From: Tubulanus polymorphus
Taxonomy: Eukaryota; Nemertea; Palaeonemertea; Tubulaniformes; Tubulanidae
Assembly: GCF_964204645.1 (NCBI RefSeq)
Contig: NC_134028.1
Coordinates: 6,606,001-6,670,000 of the forward strand
Length of the DNA: 64,000 nt
Direction of reading: 5' to 3'
In this document: in pieces, positions 1 to 13,500 of the stretch
How positions within the stretch are numbered: position 1 is the first letter of the stretch
Layout of the letters: each line of letters begins with the position of its first letter
Translations under genes and position numbers: made by a program
Notes under the pieces: generated by a model
What the model was told of the DNA's origin: nothing
Database searches by the model: none
What the model saw: the letters and a program-made list of their open reading frames with translations, nothing else

Positions 1-95
1 TGTATGAGCTCAAAGAAAACGATTCAGGCTTCATTTTTTCTCGTTGTATTACTGTGGGATTCTCTATATAATCCCAACATGGTGTTCGTACATAC

Positions 96-1345
96 CAAGA
101 GTGAATCCCCAACCCGCTATAACGCAGCTTTGTCGTGGTATGGGCTTTTTCCATGACACGCATATCGGCGAAACGTAATCTGTAAACGTTACCGGCGATT
201 TCAATTTCACTATCGCTATATCGTTATTATAATCATTTCCCCCGAGTCCAAATTCTGGGTGAATCGTCACGTTTTCCACCGCGATCATCTGCGTCATGGG
301 TCCGCTCGTGTTCCTGGTGTCGTGGTTTCCTAATACGGCAGTATATAAACTAGCATTGCTATAGTCGAACATTAACGACGATCTAAAAATCAAGTAAAAA
401 TCAAGTAAAAATTTAAAAAAAACGAAAACAATTTAGCGATGTATTAAAACATTTGATAATTCTAAACATGAATTCTGATGTTTTTACCCGTTAAAACAAT
501 GTGCAGCAGTCAAAATGTAATTGGCGTTAATCAGAGTCCCGCCGCATCGATGGGTATCATACCAAGGTTTAAATAACAATGACACCTGCGTAAGATATTC
601 GTGATTATTATCTAATAATTTACAACGTTTATTAACACTTGAAACGATTAAATCCGAAACTTTAAACCTGAATCGGTGAGGTTAAATTTTGGAACGTACG
701 GTTTCGCTGGTATCTAAATACTTGACATCACGTATACACTACAGGTGTCTCAGAAAATGTGTTACCGAAGCTTTTAGACTAATCATTCATTAATAATAAT
801 TGAAATTACTTTTTTGGGGGTAGATCTGAATGTTTACTCGAGGATGGAATATTGAAATGCAACGATAAGCCAATCCATGGCTGAGCACTACCGTGTTTTC
901 GAATGGCTATGAAAATGGACTTTAAACCAAAATAATATATAAGGATTGCTGCGTATACCTGCAACGTTCAATTTGTTCAATTCAATTTTGAGCTACTATT
1001 TGCGGGTAAATTCCTTATCGTCAGTGGAATAGGTCAGTGTTGGTGCTACTTATTGAAATAACCCGTAATTGAGGTTTATCAGGTATGGTTTTTCACAATA
1101 TGCATAGGGTGATTGTGACGTCACGCGACCGGCAGACACTCTCACCAGATGGCTGTACAACTTGAACTTACCATCCATGGCCAACTTCCTGGAATAGATT
1201 CGTTTCCTCCTACTATTCTAAAACGGCCGTTTTCTAGGTTCGACGGTATGGCCGCATCTCCACATTTCGGCCGAAGATTGTAACCATCTGAAATATACGG
1301 TTTCATACACTCCGAGGAAAACAATGTATGTCTTGTATTTATCAC
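96..1345 (-). CDS. Trypsin-like (S1) serine protease, 5' part; gene runs off the left edge
   Basis: Secreted chymotrypsin-fold protease; cleaves after activation at an Arg-Ile bond. Three exons are readable on the minus strand: about 1345-1172 (5' boundary uncertain), 585-488 and 382-96, all with GT-AG borders and matching phases. Exon 1 carries a linker cysteine (PKCG) and the activation site with IVGG. Exon 2 carries CGGTLI and LTAAHC with the catalytic His. Exon 3 carries NDIAIVKL with the catalytic Asp, then PIC and GWG, and ends at a gtatgt donor. The exon with the catalytic Ser (GDSGG) must lie left of position 1. No signal peptide is seen, so more 5' exons may exist, possibly encoding extra domains since a cysteine precedes the protease domain. 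Activity cannot be judged without the missing exon. Family call is secure; which paralogue is not. Confidence 0.9.
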
Positions 1346-1449
1346 CTATAGGTTAATGACTGTTTCCGATACGTTAGTCTTTGAAAATTTCGGTCATGGG
1401 ATAAAACAAATGTTAAATGTCGTTAAATCCTTCAGTTGTAATATATACC

Positions 1450-1700
1450 AAATCAGGGGCGAATCCAGAAATCTGAGCGGAGGGGGTCAAGCGCATTGTT
1501 TTCCCAGATATAATTTTTTGGATGCGAGAGAAAAGAATTTCATTCATAAAAATTTGGGTATTTCATACAGTAATTGCTGGCAGACGCCAAAACAACAATC
1601 GATAAAGATTTGAATCGCGGTTAGTTTCACCATCAATATGATTGATTTCACTTTCACTAAATTTCCGAGGGTCGAGACCTATTAACCCCCTCCATATACA
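1450..1700. mobile_element. Probable small DNA-transposon remnant
   Basis: Begins with CAGGGGCGAATCCAG, a terminal sequence of a kind common on short non-autonomous DNA transposons; variants recur in this window near 39.72, 39.88 and 54.93 kb. The right end near the AACCCCCTCC stretch is guessed. The rest of 1346-2580 shows no coding exon I can support. Confidence 0.4.
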
Positions 1701-2616
1701 GATACATGATTTGATAATAGTGTAATTTTTCTTACCAGGCAAAAATTAAGCCTATTGTTTTGTTATTTGATGTTAAGAACAATACACACCTTTTTCATAC
1801 ATCGCTGGCACGGTATCAGGCAAAACGTATCAACACTGACTATGAATATTTTTTGCACGGATGGGCAGTGACGAAATGAGCAAAATATTCTAGGTGCATT
1901 CATAAACCGGCCATTGGAGTGTTTTCTAAAGGTTCGGAAACTTACCGATATTTTTAACGGCTACGCAGGATAAACAAAACAAAACGAAACATATCCATGT
2001 GACTGGAGCGCTGTCATGTCGACATTGATTTATATTCATGTCACGAATCAGAACTGATATTGTAATATTTCGGCTGACAACGTTATACTATAAAGGGAAA
2101 CTCGGGTTACTTTATCAACCGATGGCAAACTCAGATAGTAAATTCATTGGCAAATAGCAAAACAGCTGTCAAAATTCTAAATGTAAGGTCTATATCAATG
2201 AAATCATTGTGTATTCTACAAAATTGAATTTCAAGCCGGGCAAAAGGGTAAATTCCAATATTATTTGCGGCGATTTATTTGTCAGTTTAATGTCCGTTAA
2301 CTTTGTAGTCAGAACGCCGATAACTTTTCAGGGTCTAACCAAGGCCAATCGCTGACGTCTGACAATGTTTGTTCATCAAATTCTGTTCATCGGCGAACAT
2401 TTAAAACATTCATCATCCGAATAAAAAGTCTGAACAAGTGATAATTCTTTATCAACAGCTTTTATTAGTTTGAACGATTGAAAATAACAATTCATAATAC
2501 ATTTATTTGATTCAGTGCAGAATACACAGACCGTTCAACGCACTTGTATCATGTTGAATTTTCGACCTAAAACGGTTAGGATTTTATTCAAACATCACGA
2601 GGACCGTAATCATAGT

Positions 2617-5600
2617 TTAGTTTATACTTGCATCTAAAAACTGAACTGCCATAAGTCTTCCTCACTTACCAGTGTCGGAATAGATCGGAGGTAAATAGTC
2701 GACCATCGACATGGAAACGTAGTTGTTCAAACCGGAATTATCAGTATGGAATAGGTGCGATGATTCTATCTTTTGACTTTCTATTCTAGCGTTTTGTTGC
2801 ATCACCAATAACTGCGAATTCGTAAATCTGAACAATAGAAAAGAAATCCAAAATCTTTATGACAATAAAAGTCCATCGTGAATTAAAACAAACAGCCGTG
2901 ATAACGGCTCTTGGGCTCCGAAATTACCCTGGCCCCCTGACTTATGGTTGATGTCTTACTTGCGCTTCTCCAGGGGTCTATAGTCGGAACCCATTAGCGA
3001 CTGTTGCTGGGATTTATTCCCAACGTCACTTATATTGTCACTAATCCCAAAATGTTCGAATCGAAACGGCGCTACTTCTTCTGCTTTTCCTGCCGCTGGT
3101 GGTGAATGAACGCCGGAACTACTTTCGCCGGAGAAGTTTTCTTTAGCTTCCGTGCGGAAGCGTGATTCGCCGGATGAATCGTAGCCGAGTATGAAATGTG
3201 TGGATCTGGCGTCAGAGCGTCGATCACAACATTGCTGTCTTCCTGTCCTCGAGATCGATGGGTCAATGAATGCACCGACGAAATTGTTCTGTAAATGAAA
3301 GAATAAAACATTTAATTTTTAGGGATCTGATGATTTATGTCCGTTAGAACCTACCAAAACTTACATCATCAGTAGATTTTAAAATCAAGGTTCATAAAAT
3401 TGAACTCTAGCCAGCATTAGATTCTTATAGAAAATAACTTATTTGAAAGTATACATTTCGCTTGAAAGAGGGCGTTTATGTGAACAGTTCCTAAAATGTT
3501 TGAATTCTTTGAAGTGTTATCCGTCAAAATCCATTAATAGAACCAATGAAATATAATAAAACACGCATCACAAGTAGTTGAAAAAGCGAAAAAAATTACC
3601 CAACAACGCAGAACAAAATTACCCGAACGAAATAGCTGCTACAACAACTGTAAAACGGTTTATTGTGTACCTGATTTTCCGAACTCAGTTTTCTGCTATG
3701 TGACCTGGCATACACGTCATCAGACGTTAAGGGATTGTATTTAGTAATTTGAGCTCTCTGCGGCGGAAGTGGTCGGAACGTAATCGGAGGTTGCCTGTAC
3801 ACATCTTGAGAAACTACATAGAAAAAGAATTACGCACAAACTCAGTTAATTCAGCAACTCGGAGTAAGATACGATTTCCGAAGCGCTGTGGGTGAATGTC
3901 GTATTTCTAACTTTGAAATTAATACTAACGGGATTTCTGACGATCTTTGCTGTATTGCTGAGGATCTAGAGTAATCGCTACGTTCACTGCGTGTCGACGG
4001 ATCATATTTTCTTTAGCCGTATTTTTCGGCGCGTTCATCTGATGAAAAAGGTTACACCGTGTGAGAATATTTCATATTAAAAAACCTTTGAATAAGGAAG
4101 GCACAAATTATATACAGTACACAAGGGCCAAGTGTTTTTGACCCCTTTGCGTCCCGCCCATGTGATACAGTAAATTTCACCCCATCCGCAAGTGCAGGAT
4201 CGGTATTACACGAGGTCGAAAAATACCGAGTAGAAGATTTTATCAAAATTCTTACCTTAAGCCCGTGTAAACAGTGATGTTGTGTATAAACCGATTTAGC
4301 GTCATTACTACTTGTTAAATCGCGTTGTAAAACCTGCGATTTTAAAAGAAGGTAGAAAAAATATACAAAAAGGAATATTAGGAAATATGGCCAGACAGAT
4401 TTTGTTCTATATTGCACGAATCAGCCAACGCGAATCTGCTGTTAATAGGCGTTTTTCACCTGTGAATCTTCCGGTGGTGGTTGAATAAACGGTTTAACGT
4501 TTACCGTCGGGTAGAAGTCGTTTGAATAAATACTAGCAGGTGTTCCTTCCTCGTTACCTAACTGAAATAGATCGTAGATTGATGGATATATGGAGTTATC
4601 ATAATGTGAACTAAAAGCCATTCTTATCATAAAAAAACAACGAAGCAAATTCGAAATAAATAGAGACAGTAATTGGGTAGTTCAAACTTAGCATTGATTA
4701 CTCTGTTAGATGTATTACTCTTTTAGATGTATTCTGGCGCGTTATTGTAATCGAATGTTGGTTAACTTAACTTTAACTTTAACTCAAGATCACAATAGTA
4801 ATGGAAATCAAGGGTGGTTTATTTAACAACAAGCGAAATTAACAAAGAAAAGAGAAAACATGACAAATAATTGATATTTCTATCGGTGACAGTACGCAGT
4901 AAGAAGCACTAATTTTAGTTTCTGAATTGTCTCAATAGATGACCCAGGAACGCTCCTGCTTTTTTCCAAAATACGAGCATTGTTTGACCTTTTAAAGCCT
5001 GCTAAATCTCCGGATACGAGGATCACGGGTATATCGTACAGGAATGTAATTGGATCGAATATTTTCAAAATAATGGCGACGTAAGTGCGCGCAGTGGGCT
5101 TATAAAATTCACTTAATTCCATACGCTTTGTACTATCCCATCACGTAATCCGATTACTGGCATAATACTTACTTTGATATGAGCTACTGTATGATCCTGG
5201 TTCTCGGGGGTCTTTTCTGTAACGAAACGTCGATTCAGACAAATGATGCTAATTCTATACAGCTGTATCATAGATACAGCTAAAAAGTTAACTCTGATAA
5301 TTTCTCGTCGAGAGACCAACCTTCTTTGTTTTGTAACGAGTACTGTATCAATCCGGGTACATCGTCACCATCGTTTTCGGCATCCTTATCACCATCATCG
5401 TCAGCCGCATTAGAAGTTAACGACGTATCACTAGATGATGTTGCGGCCTTTATCAACATCGCTTTGCGGACATTTCTAAACCATAGATATTAACACGAGA
5501 CTGATAGATATTAACACGAGAAATGACAGGCATGATAAAGGATGCATGAAATACTTGAGTTATGGAGAACATCATCGGCTACAACGCATTTCTCTACCTG

Positions 5601-7610
5601 TTGATCGCTATGTCAGTGTCCGAGTTACTGGGCCGTCCAAAATCACGCATAAACGTACTGTTCAATTTGTTTAACCCTACAACGAACCAAATCGCAACTC
5701 ATAACTAATCGTTGCTTGTTTAATTTTTGCAAGAAATCTGTCAGATAGATTTATCTGTAATAATTTCATACCTTTGTCGTTGTAATCTCCATCGCGAAAA
5801 ACGCTCGAACTCAATTCGTATTCCTTCATTTTTGCCTGAAGATTAGAGATATCGCTGTTGTCGGTCGCGGCACGCCTTCCATATCTTGGCAGTTGACAGT
5901 AAGCTTGTCCAGTTTCGGTTTCAAAACTACGAATAATTGATAAGATACAATGGGAAAAAATAAAATCACCAATCGATATAATTTAGTTCGGGTGAATCGA
6001 TATGTCATCGTATTTATGTTTGTAGATGATTACCTAGTCGTATCAGTGCCCAGTGATACGTGGTTTACCGGACATGACGTCGTAATGGGCAGTTTAACTC
6101 TACATGTATTGATACGCGGGAATAAAGGACCGTTGCCGGCTGCCAATAGCTACGATGAAAAAAAGAGAAAAATCGCTTAGATTTTAACGAAAAATGTCTT
6201 TCGTTATTTTGTGGAGGGTGATTTCAGTATTTAGATTTTAAGATTTTTTACCTGATTTTCTTCGTAATTTGAAGAATATTCTGATTTTCTTGTTTGTTCC
6301 GTATTGTTGTAATGCGGGGACATATCCTTTAGGATGACAAAAAATGATGGAGGATACATAAGTACGGTACTTTAGCATGTTTTTGCGCTTTTCCCAACGA
6401 TCTTAGAATAAAACCTAAGGGACTGGCGAAAAGAAAACGTAAAATTCATAAGTTCGAGTACGTTTTTACGCTTTTACCAATAAGCTTTGGAACGAATCGT
6501 TTTCAATTGTTTTAGAGTCTATGGTTTAACCTAATAACGGGTTCGCTAGCGACAAGGCACTGGCTAGTTGGTTTGCAGAGATGCTAAAGCTAGGTGTCAA
6601 TTGATGGCTGATTTCACCACGTTCACAGGCCGCGGATAACGGACTTATCGCATTGTGAATAATTTACACTAAACTTGCTGACGGAAGAAAGGATGTTATA
6701 GCGAAGAAATTATTGAATTATTCAGACTATACGGCCTGGCTATACGTACCGACCAGTTGATGGCGTTGTCTGCCCGGAACACGTACGGCTACAATGACAT
6801 AAATGCTCAATTCATTAATATGCAAATGATATGCGAAAAATTTCACAGGTATCTGGTATTGGCCAAAAAACAAATTTTAAACTTCCAGGCAAAAAGTAGT
6901 TACGAGATTGAAGATCAACGACTTATTATTTGATTCTAATGATTTTATCAGGTTTTGCTAAGAACTATAATCAATTTTGCTTGCGTCAAAATTACCCTTT
7001 TCGATTCGTGTTTCGCGAAGTCGCTATTAGTAACAGACTTTTTGTAGCGGGCATCGTTTTCGACTCCATCGTCAAATTTGAAATGGCTTTCGAGCTGCAA
7101 TCGTAAGAGAAATGAGGAAATAGGTATCAAATAGAAGTTATTGTCAAGGTGGTTTTGTGTGTTCGAAAATATGGTTAGGAGCACTTACACAAGTATTGCC
7201 AGACGAAGCTGTCAGCGTTGGAATGTGGCCATATTTCCCCGTCTAGAAAATATGATTAGAAATATCAATGAATTCTTAGTATTAGAAAAAAACGTCTTCG
7301 GTTACATTGATACGATGGCATTGGTTGTGACGTTCCTTTTTTTCTCGGAATAGAATTACTCGGAAAATGATATCCACTCTTATCGTAAACAGAAAATCGT
7401 CGAAAACTACTATAAAAGTCTTACCGGAAAATCCAAAATCGGTTCGTAAAATTCGCGCGCTGTATTTTCGCCAATGTTATACTGACCATTCCTGAATACG
7501 TGACTTTTTGTCAAAATATCCTTCAGCGATTTGAAATCTTCCTTTCGCTGCGACCCGTACAAGTCGGTCCATCGCGATTTCAGTAAATTGTTCATTAAAA
7601 CCGAGGACAT
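2617..7610 (-). CDS. SAXO/TEX45-like axonemal microtubule-associated protein, 12 exons
   Basis: Exons, minus strand: 7610-7425, 7094-6996, 6139-6069, 5926-5772, 5461-5321, 5216-5173, 4561-4460, 4038-3930, 3813-3671, 3288-2960, 2827-2670, 2633-2617. Phases agree at all 11 junctions and give 517 aa; AATAAA lies at 2588-2583. The protein is hydrophilic, with no signal peptide or membrane span. A loose repeat recurs: KSHVFRNGQYNIG and ESHFKF near the N-terminus, SSSVFRDGDYND, then STHFILGYD and SSHLFHTD near the C-terminus, usually followed by Tyr and Phe/Tyr-Pro. Repeats of this kind, interspersed with Pro-rich stretches, are typical of SAXO/PPP1R32/TEX45 proteins of ciliary and sperm axonemes, and the length is similar to TEX45. 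An acidic Asp-rich stretch is in exon 5. The exon 3 and exon 5 acceptors were chosen by phase and are the least certain. Gene model is firm, family moderate. Confidence 0.72.
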
Positions 7611-8689
7611 ATTTACACGAATACACAGTACTCCAATAAACGTAATGTCTGTTTACCGGACCCAAACCCCTCCAAGTGATGACGCGAATCGGTTGATCAC
7701 ATGATATTTGTTTATAGATGCACGCGCGAATAATAAGATAATATTTGATGAGATTGTAGGATGACGAATGAAGTCGTCGTCGTAACCAAGAACACAGGAA
7801 CCATGGATACCCGTAGATCTCTATCACACTAAATACTGTTGTTGTTCTCACCTTCGATACAATATGTGCTTAGGTGAACAAATTAAAGTCGCTTCACGGG
7901 GAACAAATGATCATAAATCTTCATTTTATCGTGGAAAATATAGAAAATATACGCTAAATTGCCCCGTAAATATGTGAAATAGAATTATTCGGCGGTTCGT
8001 ATCGGTGATATTTGCGCAACTACAATCGGGGGGGGGGGGGGTGTTTTGGCTCTCGATCAACGGCTATGTTCCCGGTAGGCCACGTAGAAAAGCTGGTACC
8101 AATTTGTAAATTTAGCTCGCTTCTACCCGACTCCGGGCCTTGCCATATGGCCATCATCCACCGGAAAATGATCGATATTTCAAAAAGTCCGAATGTGCAG
8201 TTAATATGTTGATCGAAAATTATATATGGCCAAAATATGAGGATTTGCGTGAGCCAATTGCGTTTTAGTCGGTCACACATTCGTCGCCGACCGCCGGCTG
8301 CTAGACCGCGTTCCGCACAATTCTACCACTGGCAAGTGCGTCATAACCGACCGGTCACGATAGGTAAAACACAATATCCGTGTTGACGCGATGAGGAGAG
8401 AATCCCACAATGATAATAAAAATTCCGAAAATGAAACTTCGAGATAGTAGTTTATTCAACGTTTCGACTATATCCTAATAGTCATCTTCAGGAATAATGA
8501 GATACTACAGAAATTATGACAAATTATTACAACCGACCGGTGCTGCCACCATATCCTAGAACTATTTTTCCCGAGTACGCGTATATATATCGAATGTAGT
8601 TAGGTTTAGTCGCCATTGCTTCAGTTTTCATTGACGATTAAAAGAAATAATTTTTTGAAATTTCTATACAGAACATCTCGAAGTGAAGT
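7611..8689. promoter_or_regulatory. Divergent intergenic region between the TEX45-like gene and LENG8
   Basis: About 1.1 kb separates the two start codons, which point away from each other, so both promoters should lie here. It contains a run of 13 G at 8029-8041 and a hammerhead-like motif of a Penelope-type fragment at 8457-8491. I see no convincing TATA box and no ORF worth calling. Confidence 0.45.
8457..8491 (-). ncRNA. Hammerhead-ribozyme-like motif, probably from a Penelope-like element
   Basis: On the minus strand the order is CTGAAGA, a 6-bp perfect stem (GACTAT / ATAGTC) with loop TAGGAT, then GAAACGTTG. This is the conserved core order of a type I hammerhead (CUGANGA, stem II, GAAA). 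Penelope-like retroelements are known to carry such cores with very short stem III. One unpaired T sits before stem II and no strong stem I or III is evident, so activity is doubtful. Confidence 0.45.
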
Positions 8690-10488
8690 ATGTGGGCGCA
8701 ACAGCAGCCAGCCCCTCCTGCAGCTGCAGCTGCACAATGGTACGTGATCATTAATCCGTATCTTTTTTTAACATAGATGATTAATGATAAAAATGTATGT
8801 TTTGCAATAATTGAATAGGCTATCGTCGTATCGAACGAAGTCGATGACGTTTCGCATTCGTACGATTCGAATATTCTCGAAAATCATCAAAGAAAATTGA
8901 CTCCAGCTGCAATAATAAATCAGTTTTAGGGGAACTGATTCTATTTTTGATGATATGATATTTATTCAGCCTTAAGCCATCCACCATATGTCTACCGCCG
9001 ATCCAAATCAGTTGCACTTGGAGTGTGTAGGATCTATTTCACATTTTGTTTCGGTCCTCCTTATTTATTACCGAAATGACGTAATTTACCGAGCTGACAT
9101 GAAATATAACATCGATTTTAACTCTTGAAATCATATTATATCAGTAATTAATGCCTGCTGGAGTCATATTTTACATATTTTGTCGAATATTTTTTTAGAA
9201 AAATAACTTTTAACTTAACCGAGATGAGATCGTCGATCAATCAAATTCAATGAAATTTTATTGCTAACCGAGATGACGTATTTAAAGTCAAAATTTTTTT
9301 TACAAAATATCTGGAAAAATATGTAAAATATGACTCTAGAAGGTATTTATTACTGATATAACATGATTTCAAGTGTTAAAATCGATAAGGAATAAATAAA
9401 TGTTATATTTCATTTCATCTCAGTAAATTACATCATCTCGGTAATAAGGATGACCCTTTTGTTTGGGCTAAACTCTGATCCATAGTCAGCCCTATACATT
9501 TGTAAACCTCATCATTTTGCTCGAAACAATTAAAGAATATGAAAATTTTAACCATAATTTGGTCTCCTATTCTGACACTTTGATAGCCTTTTCCTATAGT
9601 TTAAGAAGAGAATCCCGGTATGTACTTCCACTGCAGAATCATCATATCATGCAGATTAAACTTTTCTTTCAGGGCGCAACAGTTCAACAACGGTGGAAAT
9701 ATGCTGAACAATGCGGAAGGAAGCGTTTCGTCATCGGCGGACGGCGGAGACGCGTGGAAGAAAGCGCAGAAAGCCCTCGAGGCCGTGCAAAAACAAATGG
9801 GTAAAGTTTCGCAGGACGAAAAAAGCACGGCCGAGGCGAAACTATTTCAACAACAACAACAACGAATGATGGGTGGATACCCGGGCGGATTCCAACAACA
9901 GAGATATCCACCGGGTTATCCGGGATACCATCCTTATTCACCGAGAGGATATCCGATGTATCCCGGTCAATATCCACCCCCTAATAATGTAAGTCTACAA
10001 AACTGATGATTATGCTGAAATGAATACTTTTTCAAGGAAAGATTGTGGTCTTAGTTGGGAGCAGTGAAATATAGCCCGGTCTCGATTTGTTGGATCGGTT
10101 ATGAAACACTATTTGGCCGTCTGTTGCTCAATTGTTTGAAGTTCACCTGCCGATAAATGTCGACAAAAACTAGTCTTTATGAATTTATGATTCGGACCTG
10201 GAAAAGTCGGGGAATTTTGTAAAGAAGTAAGAAGTTTGGGAAATTTTGGCCTATTGAGATAATCAAACAGTTTCCGTATATGTTTGAAGATTTTTTGCAT
10301 TTAATTGATGGATACTTAGCAGAGGAAAGTCATCACCTGTGGTCACCCTGTTTAAGCGACCTTTGAGCAATTGAGCTGTATACGACTGGGCCCTGAAATT
10401 TGATGATATTACAGGCCTATTAGCTTTTCAGTGGCAGTTAAAATCTCATACAGGAATTTTTCGATTGATTTCAGGCGTGGGGATTTGG

Positions 10489-10521
<33 letters not shown>

Positions 10522-13500
10522 AAAAAAACACCACGATCAGAATGCCGGGAAAAACAATGAGACAGTCCCGGTACCACAGGGTCCACCACCACCTCCCCCT
10601 CCCTTGCCACCAGAGGAAAAATCGACCGGGGGAGTGGCTGGTGCAGGGCAAATGCGCTTCGGATTCGGGAATCGTCCGCCACGATTTGGGCAGAGGTCTC
10701 CGGGTAAGCTGGTTTGAATTTGCGGACTGTGGGTGCTATTGCTGAAGAGAGAGATTATATGTATCGCGAAGAAAGCAATGTGAATTCCTTAAAAACTCTG
10801 ATTGTAAATAGAACACTTTCTTCTTTTTTTTTCAGGAGGGCCAGGGTTCAGATTCAATAACCGCGGTGGGTTCGGGAACAGTCCACGAGGGGGAGGCTCG
10901 GGGGGTAGCGGGTATCAGAGTAGATGGAGTCAAATTCAACAACAAAGTCCCAAAAATAACAATAAATTTACGAATGATAACAATACTCGAGGACTGTTAG
11001 GCTCGACGGGGCATCAGACGGCACAGAATACTAACAATGAACAAACGCAAAAGAATTCAAATGCGACTAGTAGTAGTTCTAGTGGAGGGGTAGCCGGTGA
11101 ATGGCCTCAAGATCTCAAGTAAGTGTAATCCTATCTGGGACTAGTCCATATATTTTGCAACTTGATAATTATATAGTGACGCTTATACTATAGCCAGGCT
11201 GTTCAAAGCATGAAAATACACAAGTCAATCCATTTCAATTCCTAAAAAAGAAAGTTGAAATAGTGGTTCGACGATTTTAGGGCACTGGTGGAAAAATTAA
11301 TGCGTAAACGTTTGGCCTTTTCAGGGAGTTCGTGCAGCGCGCGTTTTCGATGGCGTCGAACGATTCCGAAAAAGACGACATCGAAAATTTCTTACGCGAA
11401 AAATTAACGCTAGCATTTAACAACGGTTCAGTTCATACTATTGACTGGGCGAATCACCCGATGCCATTGTAAGTTCATCAAACCGGCTTAATCAGGATCA
11501 GAGATTTTGATCTATATCATACTCCGGATAAATGCGTAAAACTGAATGCTTCTCTTCAATTTTAATTGACAGTAAAAGGAAAGCTCCGCCTTCGCAAGAT
11601 TTAGGTAAGTCACCGCGTAAGAAGGCGGGACGTTGGGACTCGGGTGGATTCATCAGCGGGCGTAACGTTTTCACTCGATCGAGGTCAAGGTCGAGAGATC
11701 GCTCGAAGTCGAGGTCGCCGTTGAATCGTCGGAAAGATGATCGGCACAGACGTAGGAGAAGTAGGTAGGTTGACGAGTGATGAATCAAAGCAAAAATATC
11801 TGATGGTGAATTACTGTTGGATCACCTGGGATGAATAGGTTTCTTACGACTCAAAAATCTACAAAATATATGAGTTATTAGTATAACCTACTTAATGCAG
11901 TTCATTTTTGGATTGAAGAAGATATTTTTATTGAATCTGGTTTTTTAAGAGAAATCCAGCTTGAAAATTGTATTCTATTTAAGCCTACATGATTTATATG
12001 TTAATGTATAAGTACGCTCTTACTAAATTCTGGATAAGATTAAAATATATTTTAAGATTTGCTTTAAGAACCAACGAAACATATTCAAATGGATGAGGAA
12101 TGATTTCTTCATTTGAAATTCACGCAATTTTGATGATATCTTTTCAGCGGAACGAGTTCATCTTACAGCGACGACGAGGACCGGGAAGCAACGCCTTCAA
12201 AGTTTGACCATGACAGGGTTCGAGGTCGGGGTAGGGGTAATCGTGGCGGCCGGGGACGAGGAGGAGGTCGGGGTGGTAAGGGTCGGGGCGGTCGGGGTCA
12301 GAGTTATAACGATATCGACAACGACGCCGACTTCGACGGCGAGAAGGATAAATTCACTCCGAATAAAAAAATGCAGAAAAACAAGAAAAAGAATCAAAAC
12401 GAGTAAGTATTAGTGTGAGCGATTGAAGATTTTGTTGTATATGTTGAATGAGTGTTACAGACAGAATTGTTGAACCTACTAATTATCTTGCCCTGGGATC
12501 GTTCCCAAAACCATGTTTCTCATTCCTCATGATGCATGATGCATGGAAAGACTAGGGAACACGTTTCCGTCTCATGTTTCCGTGTTTCCCTGCGTCATGG
12601 CATTGGGCTTAACCGCCGTGCTTAATGTTCTTAATACTATTTAGTGAAAATTAATCGCCGTAGGTGTGTGTCAATTAAGAGAAATTTTCGGAGAAAAAAG
12701 TACCGGTAATGAAGCTTGGTTCTTGGGCTTCCGTTGCGAGACCCTTGTTTTCATACTGTCTGTCAGCCTATGAGTCTGTCTTTCAGCAACTAAGTTTCGT
12801 TAATAATGTGTCGATCGAGGGGTCTAGTTGTGCAAAGAATGGGCCCAGTGCATCACCCAGCAGGTGAACTAGCACTGAAAACTGTTTTTCAGTGACAGTG
12901 GCCTGAATATGGTCTCAGGTTGGCTTGACAAAATTTAGCTATTGGCCCTAGATACAACTTTCAAAATACCGGTACATGGGAACTAACGCATGTGAATTTC
13001 ATTGCCTCAGCTCATGCATACATTAGTTATGATAGGTTCGAGTGCGAGCCTGGCTTTTCTCTAAATCACCAATGATTTAGGAATTGATCTGTAAAATGGT
13101 ATTTTCTTAATAATTGTTTCGTTTCAGAAATAAATTCACAGTCGATTATTCGGAGCATATAAAACAGCAGTTGTTGAAAAAACGAGCCGCGCGATTCGTC
13201 GATCATCTCCACGACGACGACGAACCGGACGACAAGCCCGTCGTCAAGCGCAAACAGCGGTTGTCGTTGGGGGCCAATCGAAACGCGATGAGAAGCGGCG
13301 GCGACGATGAGTTGGATTGGGAACGGATTCACATCGTCGGAACGTGTACGTCGTTAACGAAAAAATACCTCAGGCTCACCACCGTAAGTGAATCGACTTA
13401 ACAGATTTTAATTCGAAGCTTGTCTTATAAGAGAGCTCTGCCAGTCCCGTAGACGCATCCTCCCCTCGACATGGATTCTAACCTGATGGCGTCGCTAGAC

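Noticed and set aside
4880-5122. 80-codon minus ORF within the TEX45-like gene
   Set aside because: Lies in the intron between exons 6 and 7, which join in phase without it.
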